The position numbers were made by a program, and so were the translations under genes. The notes beneath the pieces are model-generated. The model was not told the DNA's origin. It saw nothing but the letters and a program-made list of their open reading frames with translations, and ran no database searches. Source: Nitrososphaerota archaeon (lineage in GTDB: Archaea; Thermoproteota; Bathyarchaeia; Bathyarchaeales; Bathycorpusculaceae). From it: 34,414 nt of DNA. The stretch lies in assembly GCA_031256395.1 (NCBI GenBank), contig JAIRQQ010000033.1:1-34414 (forward strand). The letters run 5' to 3'. Below, piece after piece: positions 8,149 to 17,100 of this stretch; positions within the stretch are counted from its first letter, which is position 1; every line of letters starts with the position of its first letter.

Positions 8149-8304
8149 TTGAAACTAATCACTCTGTATCTACCTGAAACGTATATTAAAGCTTTGGATC
8201 AGCTGGTAGACGAAAGATTCTACCCCAACCGAGCCGAAGCTATCCGAGTAGCCATACGAGACCTAATCAGCGCAGAAGTCTGGAGGCGCAAAGGCGTTGA
8301 CTAA
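8149..8304 (+). CDS. Short ribbon-helix-helix DNA-binding protein (CdrS-like size)
   Basis: 51 residues from a TTG start. An N-terminal beta strand (MKLITLYLP) is followed by two helices with the RHH turn signature PNRAEAIRVAIRDLI. The protein is almost only the RHH fold, like the short CdrS regulators that precede ftsZ in halophilic archaea, but no ftsZ follows here. It probably dimerises and binds the palindromes upstream. Its last codons overlap the next gene by 8 bases, so the two are likely translationally coupled. It is a different subtype from the RHH pair near 31.3-32.1 kb. Confidence 0.8.
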   Translation: MKLITLYLPETYIKALDQLVDERFYPNRAEAIRVAIRDLISAEVWRRKGVD

Positions 8305-8581
8305 ACACCTCGACGAATTAAAATGCAACCTCACCCCTGACGACGCAAAAATCGAAGTTGCACCCACAATCATCGAGACCCCCCTAGCCATAACCGCACC
8401 AGGCATAACCCGCAAACCCAAAGCGGCAAAAACAAAAACAAGGATGGTTAAAGCCAAAATGACAACAAAAAAGAGCACCATCGAAAACGTCACAAGCAGC
8501 CTCTATGACCTAGAAGACTGCCACGGTCCAGAAAAAACCCTCAACCTCGATCTGGACCTCTATCAAATGGAAGACTACTAA
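8297..8581 (+). CDS. Hypothetical protein coupled to the RHH gene
   Basis: 94 residues from a TTG that overlaps the RHH gene by 8 bases. The sequence splits into a mixed N-terminal part, a very basic Lys/Thr/Ala/Pro-rich middle (about 45-68) and an acidic, Leu/Asp/Tyr-rich tail (SSLYDLEDCHGPEKTLNLDL). No family recognised. The basic middle suggests a flexible nucleic-acid or protein contact; the short acidic tail resembles a peptide that docks onto a partner. Coupling to the RHH gene suggests they work together. Confidence 0.6.
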   Translation: MTKHLDELKCNLTPDDAKIEVAPTIIETPLAITAPGITRKPKAAKTKTRMVKAKMTTKKSTIENVTSSLYDLEDCHGPEKTLNLDLDLYQMEDY

Positions 8582-8730
8582 CTTCCAACCCCCAAAATTT
8601 TAACAAATTCTCAGAGCATGTGCATATTTCAATTTATCAACCACCACACAAGTTATAGATAGCACACCATAAAACTCAACATATTGAATTTTTCAACTTT
8701 CTATTAGAGCATAACCACATCACATACAGA

Positions 8731-8765
8731 TTTTTTATTGTTCCGCATCTGGAACAGTATGTTCC
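8731..8765 (+). promoter_or_regulatory. Promoter and TGTTCC/GGAACA operator of the beta-helix gene
   Basis: A T-rich TATA-like stretch (8731-8738) is followed by TGTTCC at 8739-8744, GGAACA at 8751-8756 (6-base spacer, a perfect inverted repeat) and a third TGTTCC half-site at 8760-8765. A start 25-26 bases after the TATA-like stretch would fall inside this array. A repressor binding across the start is likely. Confidence 0.45.
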
Positions 8766-8815
8766 AAACGTAGAACTAAAAACAGGGCTATGCATCCACA
8801 CATCAGGGAACACTT

Positions 8816-9931
8816 GTGAAAAACAGCACCATTGCAATAACGTTGACTATACTACTATTAACATGTTCTTTTGGCATAGTTATCAAAAGCGCAAATGCGC
8901 AAGTTTCAGTCATCACAATATTACCCGATGGCACTGTTGACCCACCAAGCGGCATTCAAAAAGACGATGACACCTATACCTTAACAGCCGATCTCACATT
9001 GCCTATTGAGATCAAAAGAGACAACATTACACTAAACGGAGCCAACCACACCCTCCAAGGATCAGCAGGCACAGCCATATCGCTGTGGGCAAGCAACATA
9101 ACCATCACCAACTGCCGCATAATCGGCTGGACCGCAGGCATATATGGTGCATACAACAATAACACCATAACAGCCAACCTATTTACTGACAACTATCGAG
9201 CCATTACAATATACGCCGCAAACTATATCATCAGTAAAAATATCATACAACAAAACACTCAAGGAATCTACATTAAAACTGATGCAGTAATCAGCACCGG
9301 AGACAACAATCTAATAATTAACAATCAAATAACCAACAACGGTCAGGCATTTGAGATACTAAACAGCGACGGAACAACAATAACCCAAAACAACATCACC
9401 AACAACAATATGGTATTGGACTTGGGTAATAAAGTTGGAAGCAACACTGCAGGACAACAGGTAATATATCTAAATAACTTCGTGAACAACACACAAATGC
9501 TCAGAGTCCATTCCAACACTCAGCCCGGCATGCCAATTAGTCCCCCAATGTCACCGTCTGGAAACTGGGACAATGGTACAAGAGGAAACTATTGGAATGA
9601 CTACACCACAAAATACCCCAATGCCACTGAGAGATACAATTCAGGCATAGGCGACACCGCCTATTTTATCAAATTTGTATTTGGAACAGACATCTGGAAT
9701 GGCACTGACCACTACTGGGGCGGCGAAAGCGTAGATCACTATCCACTCATGCATGCCTATGACCTACCCAATGAAATGGGACCACAAGACCCCTCACTCA
9801 CATCACCTGCCCCAGATGAACCAAACACAGTAAAGGACATACCCATCGAGTATATCCTCGCAACCATAGTAACACTTGTTGTCTTAGCCGCAGTATCGCT
9901 TATGATCATCAGAAAAAAAGAAAGACGATAA
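8816..9931 (+). CDS. Secreted right-handed beta-helix (NosD-like) surface protein with C-terminal membrane anchor
   Basis: 371 residues from a GTG start. A signal peptide (cleavage after ANA near residue 28) precedes a parallel beta-helix of short turns such as NNTITANLF and NNLIINNQITNN, spanning about 60-220. The closing motif GNYWNDY with later DHYPLM is the usual end of archaeal NosD-type repeat proteins. One membrane segment (about 345-365, IEYILATIVTLVVLAAVSLM) and an RKKERR tail anchor it. Beta-helix proteins of this type often bind or process carbohydrates, but no catalytic residues can be assigned. The upstream operator suggests regulated expression. Confidence 0.85.
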   Translation: MKNSTIAITLTILLLTCSFGIVIKSANAQVSVITILPDGTVDPPSGIQKDDDTYTLTADLTLPIEIKRDNITLNGANHTLQGSAGTAISLWASNITITNCRIIGWTAGIYGAYNNNTITANLFTDNYRAITIYAANYIISKNIIQQNTQGIYIKTDAVISTGDNNLIINNQITNNGQAFEILNSDGTTITQNNITNNNMVLDLGNKVGSNTAGQQVIYLNNFVNNTQMLRVHSNTQPGMPISPPMSPSGNWDNGTRGNYWNDYTTKYPNATERYNSGIGDTAYFIKFVFGTDIWNGTDHYWGGESVDHYPLMHAYDLPNEMGPQDPSLTSPAPDEPNTVKDIPIEYILATIVTLVVLAAVSLMIIRKKERR

Positions 9932-9975
9932 CAGCCAAATCCACACGTAAACAAAGGTAGAAAGAAAACTCAAAT

Positions 9976-10563
9976 TCAGAACCGCTCTTTATTGGTTGAA
10001 TCCATACTGATGACTGTATCGGGAGCTACTGTAGCAGAGACAGGAGGTTTCATTTTAAAAAAGGCACTTGCAAGCACTAGAAAACCCACCCCCAGAACTA
10101 TAATAGGTAAAACAAGTATGAAAAGTAAAGCGCCAAAGTATAGCAACCGACCAGCGGTTACAAATTGAGACACACCTGAACGCGCGGCAAGTTCATTTAG
10201 AGAACGTTGCACAAAAACCGCCGCAATTATAAAAAACACTATTGATACACCAAGAAATAGCAAAAGGCTAACAAAATAAGTTACACTGACGGTTGTTGGT
10301 AAAAGAAATACACCCCATACCGCACCAAAAATAGTGCCAACTATTGCCACTATAGCACCCAATTTTGCATTGGTAAATATGGACTGGACTTGGTAAAAAT
10401 TTGCTAAATTATAAAGACTGAACAAAACAAAGACAATACCAAGGATACGCAGTATACCATAGAAAGCAACACCTGTAAAGGAAGTCACTAATGTTGGAAT
10501 CACTTCAAGGAAAATTAATAATGAACCTATACCGCCTAAAAGTTTGCATGTTTTAAAATCCAT
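9976..10563 (-). CDS. DUF996-type integral membrane protein
   Basis: 195 residues with about five membrane segments. The start (MDFKTCKLLGGIGSLLIFL) and the later small-residue-rich helices resemble the DUF996 family common in archaea; its function is unknown. A strong GGAGGAGG ribosome binding site precedes the ATG. No neighbour suggests a role. Confidence 0.65.
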   Translation of the reverse strand: MDFKTCKLLGGIGSLLIFLEVIPTLVTSFTGVAFYGILRILGIVFVLFSLYNLANFYQVQSIFTNAKLGAIVAIVGTIFGAVWGVFLLPTTVSVTYFVSLLLFLGVSIVFFIIAAVFVQRSLNELAARSGVSQFVTAGRLLYFGALLFILVLPIIVLGVGFLVLASAFFKMKPPVSATVAPDTVISMDSTNKERF

Positions 10564-10734
10564 TTATTACTGTCCTCCTCCCACCCCATCAGATATAGCA
10601 ACATATGCATATTAACCCCATATATGTCAATGCGAATCATAGCAAAGCAAGTTGTTTCTGCAACAGATAAGTTCTTTTTTTAAACTGCACCGTCAGCTTA
10701 CATCATAAATTTCAAGGCGCACAACGCCTCAAAT

Positions 10735-11295
10735 TTATTCGTAGAATATGAGGTTGGTTTCTTCGAGTAGGGTGTGCAGTTTTTCTACTGAGATATAGAC
10801 GTCTGCTTCTTTTTTGGCGCCTGTGCAGACGAGTTTGCCGCTGGCAAAGAGCAGGATTACTACTTTGGGGTCGGTCATGCGGTAGATTAGGCCGGGGAAT
10901 TGTTCGGGTTCATACATTGCATGACCTAGGGTGTAAGCGGCTTTTTCGAGGTCTATCATGCCGCCTAGGATGCCGGATGCTACGATGTTTTGGATTTTTA
11001 GTTCGGGTTTGCTTATGATTATTATGCCGCCTTTTTTGAGTTCTTTGATTACTTTTACGACGGCACGTTTGGCTTCTTTTTCTGATTTGGCGCCTGTGCA
11101 GACCATTTTGCCTGAGCTAAAGATCAGGGTGGCGGTTTTTGGGCGTTTTAGTCGGAAAACTAGGCCGGGGAATTGTTGGGGACGGTATTCTACTCCGGGG
11201 TAGCCTTTAACGACGGAGTTTAGATCCACTTTTTGGTTGAGCGTTGCGGACGCAACAACGTTTTCGATACTTATTGAAGCTTTAAGTTCAGGCAA
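10735..11295 (-). CDS. tbp: TATA-box binding protein (TBP)
   Basis: 186 residues in two imperfect direct repeats (about 6-88 and 98-180), each with the strand block QFPGLVFR or QFPGLIYR and a second block IFSSGKMVCTGAKSEKEA or LFASGKLVCTGAKKEADV. This is the TBP saddle that binds the TATA box and recruits TFB. Length is normal for archaea. Translation starts at a TTG with AGGAG seven bases upstream. The promoter carries a perfect 9-bp inverted repeat over the probable start site, so TBP expression may be repressed by a dedicated factor or by TBP itself. Confidence 0.97.
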   Translation of the reverse strand: MPELKASISIENVVASATLNQKVDLNSVVKGYPGVEYRPQQFPGLVFRLKRPKTATLIFSSGKMVCTGAKSEKEAKRAVVKVIKELKKGGIIIISKPELKIQNIVASGILGGMIDLEKAAYTLGHAMYEPEQFPGLIYRMTDPKVVILLFASGKLVCTGAKKEADVYISVEKLHTLLEETNLIFYE

Positions 11296-11315
11296 TCAGT
11301 TCTCCTCTATGCCAA

Positions 11316-11352
11316 CAATCAATAGTCACTTATTGATTGCTTGTTATAAATA
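11316..11352 (-). promoter_or_regulatory. tbp promoter: TATA box and 24-bp palindromic operator
   Basis: On the minus strand GTATTTATAA (11343-11352) is a TATA box. Directly downstream lies a perfect inverted repeat: CAATCAATA (11316-11324), six bases, TATTGATTG (11331-11339). A start about 26 bases after the TATA centre falls near 11322, inside the repeat. The tbp TTG at 11295 then has a leader of roughly 25 bases containing AGGAG. Confidence 0.6.
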
Positions 11353-11601
11353 CATCTATGGCGTGGCATGAGCTATTTGTGGTTGTTTTGGGTATTGTTT
11401 TTTTGTTTTGTGTTTTGATTAGGGGGATGACAAATTCGGTGGTGATAAGCAGGGTGAGCAGTATTATGAGGTTGGGTAGTGGGTTAGGGGTCTTTGATGG
11501 TGCGGGTGATTCAACGGGTTTTGTGAGTTGAGTGTGTGGGTTTTAAGGTTAGTTTTAGATAAAGAAAAATAGAGAGTGCTTCGATTGCACTTTTTGTGTG
11601 T
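11353..11601. other. Gene-poor stretch with possible remnant
   Basis: No convincing gene. A minus-strand frame (about 11335-11545) reads a Pro/Ser-rich segment followed by a hydrophobic helix (PNLIILLTLLITTEFVIPLI), which looks like the C-terminal anchor of a surface protein. It has no start codon and no upstream ectodomain, so it may be a decayed end of such a gene or chance. Confidence 0.25.
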
Positions 11602-11772
11602 TTAGATTTTGCTTTTGCTTAAGACTTCGCGGAATACGTTGCTGCATTTGGAGCATTCGTAGAGGCCGATTTCTAGTTGCATTCGTTTGCCTGCTTTATC
11701 TGGGCGGCCTGCCATTTTCCAGGTTTTTTTTGGTTTGGCAACTTCTGTTCCGCATTTTGGACATTTAGCCAT
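11602..11772 (-). CDS. Small zinc-ribbon protein
   Basis: 56 residues. Two CPKC/CSKC knuckles, C4-x2-C7 and C40-x2-C43, flank a basic middle (KPKKTWKMAGRPDKAGKRM), giving a compact zinc ribbon likely to bind nucleic acid. Similar short zinc ribbons are widespread in archaea without a settled function; I do not assign one. GGAGGA lies about ten bases before the ATG and supports the start. A longer frame across the same bases (11673-11924) lacks these features. Confidence 0.75.
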   Translation of the reverse strand: MAKCPKCGTEVAKPKKTWKMAGRPDKAGKRMQLEIGLYECSKCSNVFREVLSKSKI

Positions 11773-12096
11773 TGTACAAATTTCCTCCGTATTATCGCTT
11801 CATGCCCTTTAGCAGGATAGAATAAAAGAGTTTCCATAGTTTTTTCACAGATATTTTCTTTTTTTCCATAGATATTAGACAGGTTTATGTCAATTCTATA
11901 GAAGCATATTGATTTACATGTCAAAAGTATTCATAAACAAATACAGAATTATCACAAAAACACCAATAAAACCCAACCTTTTAACAAAAAAACCAAACAA
12001 TATTTTATAGCACAACCAAACCTCACTAACAACGAGACCACCACAAAATACAAACACCACCACTAAAGCCGCTTAAAGGGGGTTTTGCTCTATATG
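11773..12096. other. Intergenic region without a recognised gene
   Basis: A/C-rich on the plus strand between about 11925 and 12065. The only plus-strand ORF is a 30-codon frame starting near 11918 with low-complexity Lys/Thr/Asn/Pro content, which I do not call. The segment next to 11772 contains the leader of the zinc-ribbon gene. Confidence 0.3.
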
Positions 12097-12978
12097 TCAG
12101 GGTTTTGTAAAATATCTTGATATCAGATAGATAGCTTCGATTAGGGTTAAGGTGATAACGGCAAGTATGGGGACCCAGTTGTAGGCATACATTTGGGTGA
12201 TGATGCTTCCTTGGACTTGTGTTTGTAGAAAGGTTTGGCCGATGTTTTGGTAGAAGAAAAACGGAACATTAAGCGCAACGATAAAACCGATGCTTGCAAG
12301 CACCGTTTTAGGCAATGCGACTCGGCTGTACCAGATTAGCAATGGCAAGGCCAACAGAACAATGCGAGGGTCAAAACATGCAACACCCACCATAAACGCG
12401 CAGAGCCAGGGTTTTTTAGTGTAAGCAAAGTATAGAGCGCCCACAATTAGGGCGGTTTGGAGTATGTGGGCATTTGCCATGGTGTAGCCCCAGTAGTAGC
12501 CTTGAAAAATGATTTTAGCATCAAAGCTCAGTGCAGCAGGGGCCAGCAAAATCACAAGGATCGCAATGCTTGATAGGATGAGGTTTTTGTTTTTGACAAG
12601 GTGGTAAGTAAAAAAGGCGGAGGCAAAAACTGAGAGAAACTGGAGGATATCAAAGAGGTTTAGTGCATCTTGATAGCTAAGTGCCAAAAGGGGGGTAAAA
12701 AACACCAAAAAGGAGGGTGTGTATTTGAATATTTGTGGGGTTGGTTCGATTAGATAATCGCCGGGGAGATGGTGGCCAGATGCGTAGATTTGGGTGGGGT
12801 TGTGGAAAAGCCGCCAGGCACCGATGTAGTAGGCAGAGAAATCGTTAGCGTACTCTTCTAGAACCGCGGAGGATGCTGAGGAGTAGCCCAGAGTGAAGGT
12901 GTAGGTGTTTAGGGCCAAGGCTATTAGGATTATCGTGAGCAGGATCTTTGGTTTATGCTCGATAATCACATACATCAT
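12097..12978 (-). CDS. GT87/DUF2029-like integral membrane protein
   Basis: 293 residues with about eight membrane segments. The first loop after helix 1 carries NDFSAYYIGAWRLFHNPTQIY around residues 45-65, the acidic-aromatic motif (DF..YY.GA) typical of GT87/DUF2029 polyprenyl-phosphate-dependent mannosyl or arabinosyl transferases. The protein is shorter than the usual ~400 residues and ends soon after the later helices, so it may be a reduced member. It probably adds sugars from a lipid carrier on the outer side of the membrane. Confidence 0.7.
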   Translation of the reverse strand: MMYVIIEHKPKILLTIILIALALNTYTFTLGYSSASSAVLEEYANDFSAYYIGAWRLFHNPTQIYASGHHLPGDYLIEPTPQIFKYTPSFLVFFTPLLALSYQDALNLFDILQFLSVFASAFFTYHLVKNKNLILSSIAILVILLAPAALSFDAKIIFQGYYWGYTMANAHILQTALIVGALYFAYTKKPWLCAFMVGVACFDPRIVLLALPLLIWYSRVALPKTVLASIGFIVALNVPFFFYQNIGQTFLQTQVQGSIITQMYAYNWVPILAVITLTLIEAIYLISRYFTKP

Positions 12979-13107
12979 GCCTTTGAAAAATTATCGGGAA
13001 CTTATTTAGCTGTTTTGCAACGCTTAAACAGGTTAACAGCACCTTTTTAAGTGTAGAACCGTCTATTCTGTTGGTTGTTTGCGCTTGTTGCACAAGGAGA
13101 GGAACAT

Positions 13108-13434
13108 GTGGAAATAAGCCGAAAAAAACTGCGCGAAGAAATTTTAGAACGTATAAAATTCATAAAAACCTGCGTCATGGCCCGAGAACTCTGCCTGCTA
13201 ATACGCACCCAAAGAGCGGTCCTAGAACCCCAAGACGTCAAAGAAATCTGCCAATACATCTCAGAACTATGCGCCAAAGAAGGATGCCGCGAACCAAGCC
13301 AATTATGCGCCAAAGCCGCCGCTATCGTTGTAGAAAACGAAGAAAAATACATTGATCTCTGTGCACAAAGCTGCAATAAATGCGGAGAAGCACGCAGACC
13401 CCACCAAACCAAAAAAGAAACCTACGTAACCTAA
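13108..13434 (+). CDS. Nine-cysteine, all-helical small protein (possible metal-binding bundle)
   Basis: 108 residues from a GTG preceded by AAGGAGAGG; a longer reading from 13075 has no binding site. The sequence is helical with cysteines at 22, 29, 48, 55, 60, 67, 85, 89 and 92. Three pairs are seven residues apart (22/29, 48/55, 60/67), which places them on one face of each helix. A four-helix bundle with a cysteine-lined core recalls Csp copper-storage or DUF326 proteins, but the spacing is not identical and I only suggest it. The aKMT-like gene follows 26 bases later in the same operon. Confidence 0.6.
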   Translation: MEISRKKLREEILERIKFIKTCVMARELCLLIRTQRAVLEPQDVKEICQYISELCAKEGCREPSQLCAKAAAIVVENEEKYIDLCAQSCNKCGEARRPHQTKKETYVT

Positions 13435-13460
13435 AACCATACAACTGGAGGATGAATAGA

Positions 13461-13943
13461 ATGTCTCTCTCCCCGTTTGTTCCAAGCTCAAATAGTGTTG
13501 TAGAGTACATGCTAAAACTCGCAGAGTTAAAACCCAAAGAAGTTTTCGTCGATATAGGTGCAGGCGATGGGCGAACAGTTATTATGGCCGCAAAACTTTT
13601 TGGCGCCCAAAGCATCGGCATCGAACTCCGCGAAGACCTAGCAAAAAAAGCACTCACCACCATCCACGAAAACGGCTTAGAAAACCAAGTAACCATCATA
13701 AACGATGACATATTCAATGTCAGCCTAATCACCGCCGATGTAGTCTACCTATATTTAACAACAAGCGCCAACGAAAAAATCAAACCCAAACTAGAACGCG
13801 ACCTCAAACCAGGAACACGCATAATATCACACGATTACGAAATCATGGGATGGCACCCAGAAAAAATTGAGAAATTCTGTGAAAACCCACAACTAGGTCA
13901 CCCATCACACACAATTTACCTCTACATCAAGCAGGCTACTTAA
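13461..13943 (+). CDS. aKMT/FAM173-like protein lysine methyltransferase
   Basis: 160 residues, the size of Sulfolobus aKMT. The start at 13461 has GGAGG nine bases upstream; earlier in-frame ATGs lack this. Features: PFVPSSNSVVEYML (5-18), SAM motif I VDIGAGDGR (30-38), GIEL acidic turn (53-56), then LYLTTSANEKIKPKLERDL and PGTRIISHDYEIMGW. These blocks match the archaeal aKMT and mitochondrial ATPSC-KMT families, which methylate lysines of many proteins, including chromatin proteins in Sulfolobus. Targets here cannot be read from sequence. Confidence 0.85.
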   Translation: MSLSPFVPSSNSVVEYMLKLAELKPKEVFVDIGAGDGRTVIMAAKLFGAQSIGIELREDLAKKALTTIHENGLENQVTIINDDIFNVSLITADVVYLYLTTSANEKIKPKLERDLKPGTRIISHDYEIMGWHPEKIEKFCENPQLGHPSHTIYLYIKQAT

Positions 13944-14143
13944 CAATACTTCTAAGCCGTAAAACCACACATGTCTCAGCTTATATATGGGTACATAGAT
14001 AAACCAGTAATAAAAACAAACACTAACATCAACATATTAGGCTCTTTTTAATAAGATCAACAGGTTTGTGACCTTCCCAGTATTGGTGTTATAACCTATG
14101 GGCAAAAGTGCCAAGTTCAGGCTTTAATAAAAAAATAAAAAGG

Positions 14144-17100
14144 TTATTGTGTGTCGAATGTAGGTGCAGAGGAGTTAGGCTCCTCTGTGTTGTCTGCATT
14201 GCTGTTCTTTTGGTGTTTGAAGACAAATGCTATGGCTATGATCTGTACTGCAAATATTATGACATTCACGATAGTCCAGCCATCTACTAGAGTCATTGTT
14301 CTGCTCATGTCTTCGGTGAGTAGGAATACGATGATGCCTGCTATGCCCATGGCAAGTGCTACAGCTAGCCAGAGGTTGCGGTGTTGGCTTTTCTGTTTTT
14401 GGTTTTCTTTGTTGTTGGGTTGGCTTTCGTTGTTGTTGGGTTGGGTTGTTTTCTTTTGTTTTTTCTTGTGTTGTAGTAGTACGCAGATGCCTATTGCTAT
14501 GGCTAGTATTAGACCTGCTATGCTTAGCACCAAGTTTACAAGAGCCCACATCTGCACGGGTTCCGCAGTATTGTTGCTTGAGGGCGGAGGTGTGGTTGGA
14601 GGCGGGGTTGTGGTTGTTGGTGGGGGTGGGGTGGTTGTAGGTTTTGTCTGAGATCCGCCGTTACCGCCTCCGCTGTTGCTCCCGCTACCGCCTCCGCTGT
14701 TTCCGCCTCCGCCGCCGCCAGAAGTAGACGTGGTGTAGTAGAATATGATGGCGTTATCAGTGACGTTTAGAGTTGCAGTTATGGTTGTGGGTGCAATGGC
14801 AGTGTAGCCTGGGATGGTTATAGCGGTTTCAGTTACTGTGGTACCCAGAGTTTGGCCGGTTATGGTTTTGCTTAGAGCTAAAGAAGTGGTGGTGTTTTGC
14901 AGATAATAGTGAACGGTGTATTGGATGTTTGGGGTGTAGTAGAATATGATAGCGTTATCGGTTGCGTTTAGGATGGCGGTTGTGGTTGTGGGTGGGAGTG
15001 GGGTGTAGCCTGGGATGGTTATAGCGGTTTCAGTTACTGTGGTACCCAGAGTTTGGCCGGTTATGGTTTTGCTTAGAGCTAAAGAAGTGGTGGTGTTTTG
15101 CAGATAGTAATACACAGTATATTGAATGTTGGTGCTTGGAGTGTAGTAGAATATAATTGTGTTATCGGTGATGTTTAGGGTGGTGGTTATGGTTGTAGGC
15201 GCAACAGCAGTGTAGCCTGGGATGGTTATAGCTGATTCGGTTATGGTGTTTTCTAGGGTTTGGTCGGTTATGGTTTTGCTTGGGGCTAAAGAGATTGCTG
15301 TGTTTTCCAAGTAGTAGTGTACGGTGTATTGGATGTTGGTGTTTGGGGTGTAGTAGAATGTGATGGTGTTGTCGGTTGCGTTTAGGGTTGTTGTTATGGT
15401 TGTGGGTGCAATGGCAGTGTAGCCTAGGATGGTTATAGCGGTTTCAGTTATTGGGGTGTTTATTTGTCCGGTTAGGGTTTTGCTTGTGGCTAGGGGAATT
15501 TTTGAGTTTTGTAGGTAATAGTGTACGTGATAGGTAACTGTGTCAGGTGACCAGATGGCAGTTAGGGTAAAATCGCCGGTTGATCCAACAGCAAGGCTAT
15601 AGTTGGTCTCTGGACCAAAACTATCTGCGTTATTTTTAATCATCCAACCTTGAAAGTCATATCCAGTTTTAGTTGGATCAACTATGAGGCAGGGAAGATC
15701 GTTTTCATTGTATGTATGCGGATTGTTATCGTTATTGATGCCTCCGTTTAGCTCATATTCGATAGTATATTTATCGTCTAAGGTTAGATATCTAAACTCA
15801 GCACCCGCAATACCCTCCACAGGAGTTGTTTTAGAACTCATAAAGTAACCCGCAGGGTATATTACTAGGTTTTCATTATTGAAAATGCGTCCGTTTCCTG
15901 ACTGGTAACGACCCAACCCCCTATGGGTATCTAGACCTGTTTCAAGTTGCAAAGGAGAGGATAGGATAATTGCGGTACCCGTCTTGCCCCAGAAAACACC
16001 GTTAGTAATGGTTTCAAGAACCCCACCTCTACCGCCATATTCATAGCAGTAAAGGGCATTTTGTTCACCAATAATCGTGCCACCCGAAATCTCATTGATT
16101 ATACCCCTGTTTGAAATAGCATAGGTATAAGTAGTCGTAATCGTGCCGCCGGAAATCAGTTTGATTGTTCCCGCATTTGCAATACTTTGTAAACCGCTTG
16201 AGTAGATGTTACCGCCACTGATTTCATTAATTTGACCGTAACTTTGACTGTCTGTATAATAGTTGTAGATGGCATATGAGGTTGTGCCGCTTATTTTCAC
16301 ATTTCCACTGATTTTGTTGATGGTGCCTGCGTTTAGTATGCCTTGACTTCCAGTGATGGTTCCACCTGAAATCTCACCCACATAAGTGTTCACATCAGGC
16401 TGCAGGCCAACACCAGCTCCTTGGATGTAGCCGCCGCTAATGAGATTAATCCGAGGGCCGCTAGTAGATCCGAAATAATTTATCAACAGTATACCAAAGC
16501 GTGCGCCTCCGTGGAAATAGCCTCCAAAAATCGTACCGATACCAGTTTTAAGGTTACGTTCAGCCTCGATGCGAACCACCGAATTCCAAAAGTCGGGGTC
16601 ATCCCCATCTTGAACTGTGCCTTTGCGGGTGGCTACAAATTCGCCGCCGCTGATTTTATCGACCCAGCCGCCGCGGATTATGTACAAGGCGCTGTTGCGC
16701 ACCGCCTCAAAGTAGCCGCCAGAGATTTCGCCAATGGTCGCATTATTGTCCACACAAAAGGTCAGGCCATGGTACGCCAGATCAGGGTTGGTCTGATAAA
16801 AGGCGCCATTAGAGATTTTTTCAATCTGGGTATAGTTTCCAGTTAAATATACTGTTTCTTGTGCGCTATAGAATGCTCCGCCGCTGATTTCGCTTAATTG
16901 GGCTCCATTTTCCATATACAGCGCTATAGTTCCTTTAATGATACCACCGTTTATTGCCCCGTTTGCGTTTGGACCTGATAGGTGTATTGCATAGGTGGTG
17001 CTGGTTAGTTTTACGCCATTTTGAATATTGATTTCTCCATCTGTGACCACTATGTTGCCTAAAATTGTCAAAAGATTTGTATTGGTGCCATCGCCTAAGG

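Noticed and set aside
11337-11531. A 64-codon plus-strand frame behind tbp
   Set aside because: No binding site; the opposite strand shows a more protein-like anchor segment. I keep neither as a gene.
11673-11924. An 83-codon minus-strand frame
   Set aside because: Overlaps the zinc-ribbon gene in another frame; no ribosome binding site or recognisable motif, whereas the zinc-ribbon ORF has four paired cysteines and GGAGGA.
13322-13732. A 136-codon minus-strand frame
   Set aside because: Lies opposite the nine-cysteine and aKMT-like genes, both with binding sites and family features.
14175-14549. Frames overlapping the adhesin 3' end on both strands
   Set aside because: Low-complexity readings of the stalk and anchor region in other frames.
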